Shown: piece after piece, positions 60,510 through 64,000 of the stretch | Position numbering within the stretch: position 1 is the first letter of the stretch | Layout: each line of letters starts with the position of its first letter | Source: Pelagibacterium lentulum | GTDB taxonomy: Bacteria > Pseudomonadota > Alphaproteobacteria > Rhizobiales > Devosiaceae | Direction: 5' to 3' | NCBI RefSeq assembly: GCF_003992625.1 | Contig: NZ_RZMW01000007.1 | Span: 29,871-93,870 of the forward strand | Length of the DNA stretch: 64,000 nt | Notes under the pieces: model-generated | What the model was told of the DNA's origin: nothing | Seen by the model: the letters and a program-made list of their open reading frames with translations, nothing else | Database searches by the model: none | Translations under genes and position numbers: made by a program

Positions 60510-61271
60510 ATGACCGAGGCGTTTGCCAAACCGGCCACGGCCATTCATTGGCTAGGTGGCGTCGAACGAGCCATGCCAGTTGTATTCATCCACGGATTGG
60601 GCGCGGACCGCTACGCTTGGGCGGCAAATGGGCCAGCGCTTTTCGATAGCTACGCAGTTTACGCGGTCGATCTACCCGGCCACGGGAGCGCAGGGAGCCT
60701 GCAGGACAATGCTGACTTGCCTTTGCTCGCTGATGATGTGGCGGCAGCGCTCGAACCGAAATTCAGTACCCCCTATTGCCTGGTCGGCCACTCTCTGGGC
60801 GGAGCAGTCGCCCTTAGCATGGGGAAACGCTATTCTGAAAGGATCGCGCAAATTGTCGTAATTGCTCCGGCCGGGCTTGGGCGGAACCTCGATCAGACAT
60901 TTCTGCGTTGTCTGCCCGACCTTAAGACCGTTGAAGATGCCAGAAGCCTTCTTGAAAGACTTGTTGCGCTGCCCCGCCATATCAGATTGCCCATGGCCCA
61001 GCATCTTTTGGCGAGCCTTGAGGTGCCCGGACGCAGGGACGACTTGCGTGCCTATGCCGGAATACTTTCGGGCCTCGAACGCCGTGATGTCCCTCAAGTT
61101 CAAGCCACCTGGATCTGGGGAGCGCTCGATTCGATGAACCCGCTCGACGCCGACGGGTTCGACGCTAGCGTTGATAGTATCAATGTCATCCCCGACGCTG
61201 GCCATATGCCACAGATCGAAAGCGCGACAAAAGTAAACCGATTGATCAGGTTGGCGCTCTCGCGTTGCTAG
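60510..61271 (+). CDS. Alpha/beta hydrolase matching the catalytic half of AcoC
   Basis: A 253-residue alpha/beta hydrolase: 'PVVFIHGLGADRYAWAANGPALFDSYAVYAVDLPGHGSAG', nucleophile S95 in GHSLGG, acid in 'WGALDSMNPLD', His in 'IPDAGHMPQIE'. Acetoin-dehydrogenase E2 (AcoC) is a lipoyl domain fused to such a hydrolase, which moves the acetyl group to CoA. Here the two are separate genes. With the E1 it would form a full acyl-transfer unit; E3 is not in the window and may come from the general lipoamide dehydrogenase. Confidence 0.87.
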   Translation: MTEAFAKPATAIHWLGGVERAMPVVFIHGLGADRYAWAANGPALFDSYAVYAVDLPGHGSAGSLQDNADLPLLADDVAAALEPKFSTPYCLVGHSLGGAVALSMGKRYSERIAQIVVIAPAGLGRNLDQTFLRCLPDLKTVEDARSLLERLVALPRHIRLPMAQHLLASLEVPGRRDDLRAYAGILSGLERRDVPQVQATWIWGALDSMNPLDADGFDASVDSINVIPDAGHMPQIESATKVNRLIRLALSRC

Positions 61272-61332
61272 CCACGAATGATTTTTTGCAGGTATAAGCG
61301 GGTCGCATTGTGGTTGGATATGGAGACTTGTA

Positions 61333-62313
61333 ATGGCGCGATTACGTGGAGAAACCAACCGGACGCTCTCAAGTGCCGCGTCGCTCCGTTTGCGCGCCGC
61401 GTGGCTCTATTTCAACCAGAAGATGACGCAAAAAGAGATTGGCGACCGTCTTGGTGTCTCACGCGCGACGGTTATGCGAATGCTTGAGGAGGCTCAGCGG
61501 CGTAACGAAGTTCAGATATGGATCAGCGAAGGCATTGACGAGTGCATTGCGCTTGCGATCGAACTCGAAAAGAGCTTCTCGCTTGACGAAGCCGTTGTCG
61601 TACCGACTTCCCAAGAAACGGATGATCCCTCCCGCGCGGTGGGGGCGGCTCTCGGGCGCTTTCTTTCCGAGACGGTAGCCGAGAATATGACATTAGGGGT
61701 CGGTTGGGGACGGACGCTTACTGCATCGCTGGACACCTTCGCGCCTATGCGTCGCGACGGCGTTAAGGTTGTCTCGCTCCTTGGTGGGTTGATCCATCCA
61801 CGTCACACCAATCCGGTCGAATACTCTTGGCGACTTGCCAGTCTTATGGATGCAGAGTGTTATTTCTTCCTCGCTCCTTTGATCGTTGACTCGATTGATA
61901 CAAAACGGACTCTCATTGAGAAATGCGGGCTGGAGACGCTCATCGATATTGCGACCAAGCTCGACGTTGCCGTTATAAGTTGTGGCAATGTCACGCGAGA
62001 GGGCGCTTCGCTGGCGCGCGACTTTGTCACTGCTGACGAACTTCGCGAGCTCATCGCGGCAGGCAGTGTATGCGATGTCATGTGCAATTTTCTCGATGCT
62101 CAAGGTCGGACAGTTGATCATCCTGTCAACCAGCGGGTAATGTCAGTTGATCTCGATACTATGGGCAAAGCGGGGCACGTTGTATTGGCAACCGGCGGAC
62201 AAGAGAGGGCCGGGGCTTTGCGCGCAACGATGCAGCGCTTGGACGTTAATACACTGATTACGGATGAAGGTGCAGCACGAGCACTCCTTGATAAAGGTGT
62301 GCCAAGTCAATAG
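61333..62313 (+). CDS. SorC-family sugar-binding transcriptional regulator (2)
   Basis: A 326-residue regulator: HTH 'LRLRAAWLYFNQKMTQKEIGDRLGVSRATVMRMLEEAQRRNEVQIWI', then the SorC effector domain ('LGVGWGRTLTASLDTFAPMRRDGVKVVSLLGG', 'NFLDAQGRTVDHPVNQRVMSVDLDTM', 'VVLATGGQERAGALRATMQRLDVNTLITDEGAARALL'). It differs from regulator 1 and lies last in the dehydrogenase unit, so it probably controls that operon. GGAGACTTGT precedes the ATG. Confidence 0.92.
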   Translation: MARLRGETNRTLSSAASLRLRAAWLYFNQKMTQKEIGDRLGVSRATVMRMLEEAQRRNEVQIWISEGIDECIALAIELEKSFSLDEAVVVPTSQETDDPSRAVGAALGRFLSETVAENMTLGVGWGRTLTASLDTFAPMRRDGVKVVSLLGGLIHPRHTNPVEYSWRLASLMDAECYFFLAPLIVDSIDTKRTLIEKCGLETLIDIATKLDVAVISCGNVTREGASLARDFVTADELRELIAAGSVCDVMCNFLDAQGRTVDHPVNQRVMSVDLDTMGKAGHVVLATGGQERAGALRATMQRLDVNTLITDEGAARALLDKGVPSQ

Positions 62314-62335
62314 TCGACCCGTTGTCTAAGCCGTT

Positions 62336-62777
62336 CTAAAGTATCCGAACCTCGCTTGCCCAAGGCGGATCGGCTCCATCGCGGCTACATGTGATAGCTG
62401 CTGCTCGCGTGGCAAACTCCCCGATGGTTTCGAGATCATGCTTTTTGAGCGCGCCGAGTGCCGCCTTGTTCAACAGCCCTCTGTTTTCAAGCTCTGACAG
62501 GAGTGCGCCGTGAAAACTGTCACCGGCCCCAATCGTATCTTTGACAACACATGGTTGGGCTTTGAGAACGATCCGGTCAGCGACGGTCTGGAGCAAAACC
62601 CCGCGCTCGCCGCGCGTCAGAACAACAAGTTTCACACCTTGCTCGAGCCGGTCGTTTATAAAGGCGTCTATAGAGACGCAAGGATCGAGATAGACCAGAT
62701 CTTCGTCGGAGAGCTTCAATATGTCGGCTTGGTCAATAAGCCTAAAGATCCTTTTGCGATAGGCTGACCTGCTGCCG
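62336..62777 (-). pseudogene. PfkB-family sugar kinase, 5' part removed by an IS
   Basis: The C-terminal half of a ribokinase/fructokinase: 'IFRLIDQADILKLSDEDLVYL', then 'VKLVVLTRGERGVLLQTVADRIVLKAQPCVVKDTIGAGDSFHGALLSEL' with the catalytic GAGD motif. The IS at 62778 cuts it after the residues corresponding to the middle of the enzyme; the frame that runs on into the IS is a chance fusion. The N-terminal half should lie beyond the window if the gene is only interrupted. Confidence 0.87.
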
Positions 62778-63988
62778 TGAATTTGGACCATTCTGAACTG
62801 GAATTTTCCAATTATGATCCCGTGGTCGGGAGATGGAGAATGCTCATGAAGAAGTCCAAGTTTACCGAGGCCCAAATCGCCTTCGTGCTCAAGCAGGCCG
62901 AGGATGGCACGGCGGTCGGGGAAGTCTGTCGCAAGGCAGGCATTTCGGAAGCCACGTTTTACAACTGGCGCAAGCGGTATGCGGGGCTGATGCCATCGGA
63001 GATGAAACGGCTGCGTCAGCTCGAGGAAGAGAACGGCAAGCTCAAGCGGATCGTCGCCGATCTGAGCCTGGACAAGGCCATGCTTCAGGATGTGCTGTCA
63101 AAAAAGCTCTGACGCCTGCTCGCAAGCGCTCGCTTGTCGATGAGATCAGAGCGACCTGGAAGGTCTCGATCCGAAAGACCTGTGATGCCTTGAGAGTCGA
63201 CAGGTCGCTCTACCACTACAAGTCCAGGCGCGGCGAGCAGGCTGATCTGCAGCTACGGATCAAGGAGATTTGCGAGACCCGTGTCCGCTATGGCTATCGT
63301 CGGGTTCACATCCTGTTGCGCCGGGAGGGCTGGGATGTGAACCCGAAGAGAATCTACAGGCTTTACAAAGAGATGGGGCTTCAGCTGCGCAACAAGACGC
63401 CCAAGCGGCGGGTTAGGGCAAAGCTGCGTGATGACCGGATGGCTGCCACGAGCACCAATCAAGTGTGGGCCATGGACTTTGTGCATGACCAGTTGGCCAC
63501 CGGCCGCAAGATCCGTATCCTGACTATCGTGGACACCTTCTCACGCTACGCACCAGCCGTGGACCCTCGGTTCAGCTACAGGGGCGAGGATGTGGTTATG
63601 ACACTCGAAAAGGTCTGCAGGGAAATAGGATATCCGAGGACGATCCGGGTCGACCAAGGCTCGGAGTTCATCTCCCGCGACCTTGATCTCTGGGCGTATC
63701 AGAAGGACGTCGTGCTCGACTTCTCCCGCCCTGGAAAGCCAACCGACAACGCCTTTATCGAGTCGTTCAATGGCAAGTTCCGAGCCGAATGCCTGAACGC
63801 TCACTGGTTCATGAGCCTTGACGACGCCCGCTCGAAAATGGAGGATTGGCGTAGAGACTACAACGAAGTCCGCCCGCACAGCGCAATCGGGAACAAACCC
63901 CCGATATCGCTTATGAACGCATCAGGGGCAGCCGGCCCACCCTGATCGTTTATCCCCGGAAATTCCCAATCCGGGTGGTCCAAAGTCG
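62778..63988 (+). mobile_element. IS3-family insertion sequence (IS407-like)
   Basis: The ends are TGAATTTGGACCA (from 62778) and, inverted, CGACTTTGGACCA (from 63988); both continue after a short gap into GGAATTTTCC or GGAATTTCC. Size about 1.2 kb. The transposase frames are uninterrupted. No target duplication is obvious, and the right end is estimated from the repeat match. Confidence 0.85.
62846..63945 (+). CDS. IS3-family transposase OrfAB (programmed frameshift)
   Basis: OrfA (62846-63112) has the HTH 'FTEAQIAFVLKQAEDGTAVGEVCRKAGISEATFYNWRKRYAG' and a leucine-zipper tail. OrfB continues in the -1 frame to 63945 with the integrase core: Asp in 'QVWAMDFVHDQ', Asp in 'TIRVDQGSEF', Glu in 'DNAFIESFNGKFR'. 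The slippery heptamer AAAAAAG (63100-63106), 3 nt before the orfA stop, explains the -1 fusion. GGAG precedes the ATG. No mutation is visible, so the enzyme is probably active. Confidence 0.9.
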
Positions 63989-64000
63989 GGGAGCACGTCA

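Noticed and set aside
1..64000. CRISPR array
   Set aside because: No regularly spaced direct repeats of 25-40 bases were seen and no cas gene is present.

Overview
The window looks like a chromosomal segment of an alphaproteobacterium of the Hyphomicrobiales, most likely Devosiaceae (Devosia/Pelagibacterium-like). The reasons are a CckA receiver end beside recA-alaS, a purC-purS/purQ-purL-bolA cluster, a BacA/SbmA transporter, DUF1476, a CelD-like acetyltransferase, a SoxR of the alphaproteobacterial type and a palindromic extragenic repeat of the kind common in this order. The genus is inferred from gene content only.

Bases 1-47818 are mainly conserved core genome: cckA (3' end), recA, alaS, a FadL-like porin, icd, a marR-KAS pair, trmJ, rpsD, bacA, ttcA, purine synthesis genes, purB, rpe, ccdA, radC, map, sfsA, gpt and a tRNA-Leu. 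Small accessory modules are set into it. An arsR/MFS/TVP38 block separates bolA from grxD. An acyltransferase and a GST separate purS from purQ. A RES-Xre toxin-antitoxin pair sits at 34470-35637. A soxR plus membrane-protein cassette at 42145-43387 is flanked by a 68-bp duplication of the radC 3' end.

Bases 47819-49763, directly after the tRNA-Leu, are a graveyard: a base-excision glycosylase gene broken by a stop, an unrecognised reading frame broken by a stop and a frameshift, a decayed IS3-family element with matching inverted repeats, and a shred of an IS66-type gene. In three of these genes the stop stands where tryptophan is expected.

Bases 49764-62777 form a sugar-catabolic island. 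It holds two SorC-type regulators, a ribulose-phosphate-3-epimerase-like enzyme, a xylulokinase-like FGGY kinase, a FrlC-like TIM-barrel epimerase, a HxlB-like SIS isomerase, an RbsABC-type ABC importer with a Tat-type signal on its binding protein, a fused alpha-beta TPP-dependent E1 dehydrogenase, a free-standing lipoyl protein, and an alpha/beta hydrolase matching the catalytic half of acetoin-dehydrogenase E2 (AcoC). A PfkB kinase at the end is cut by an intact-looking IS3-family element (62778-63988). The combination suggests import, phosphorylation and isomerisation of an uncommon ketose, then cleavage of an alpha-hydroxyketone to an acyl-CoA by a split acetoin-dehydrogenase-like complex. 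This is the best candidate here for an undescribed pathway; its substrate cannot be told from the sequence.
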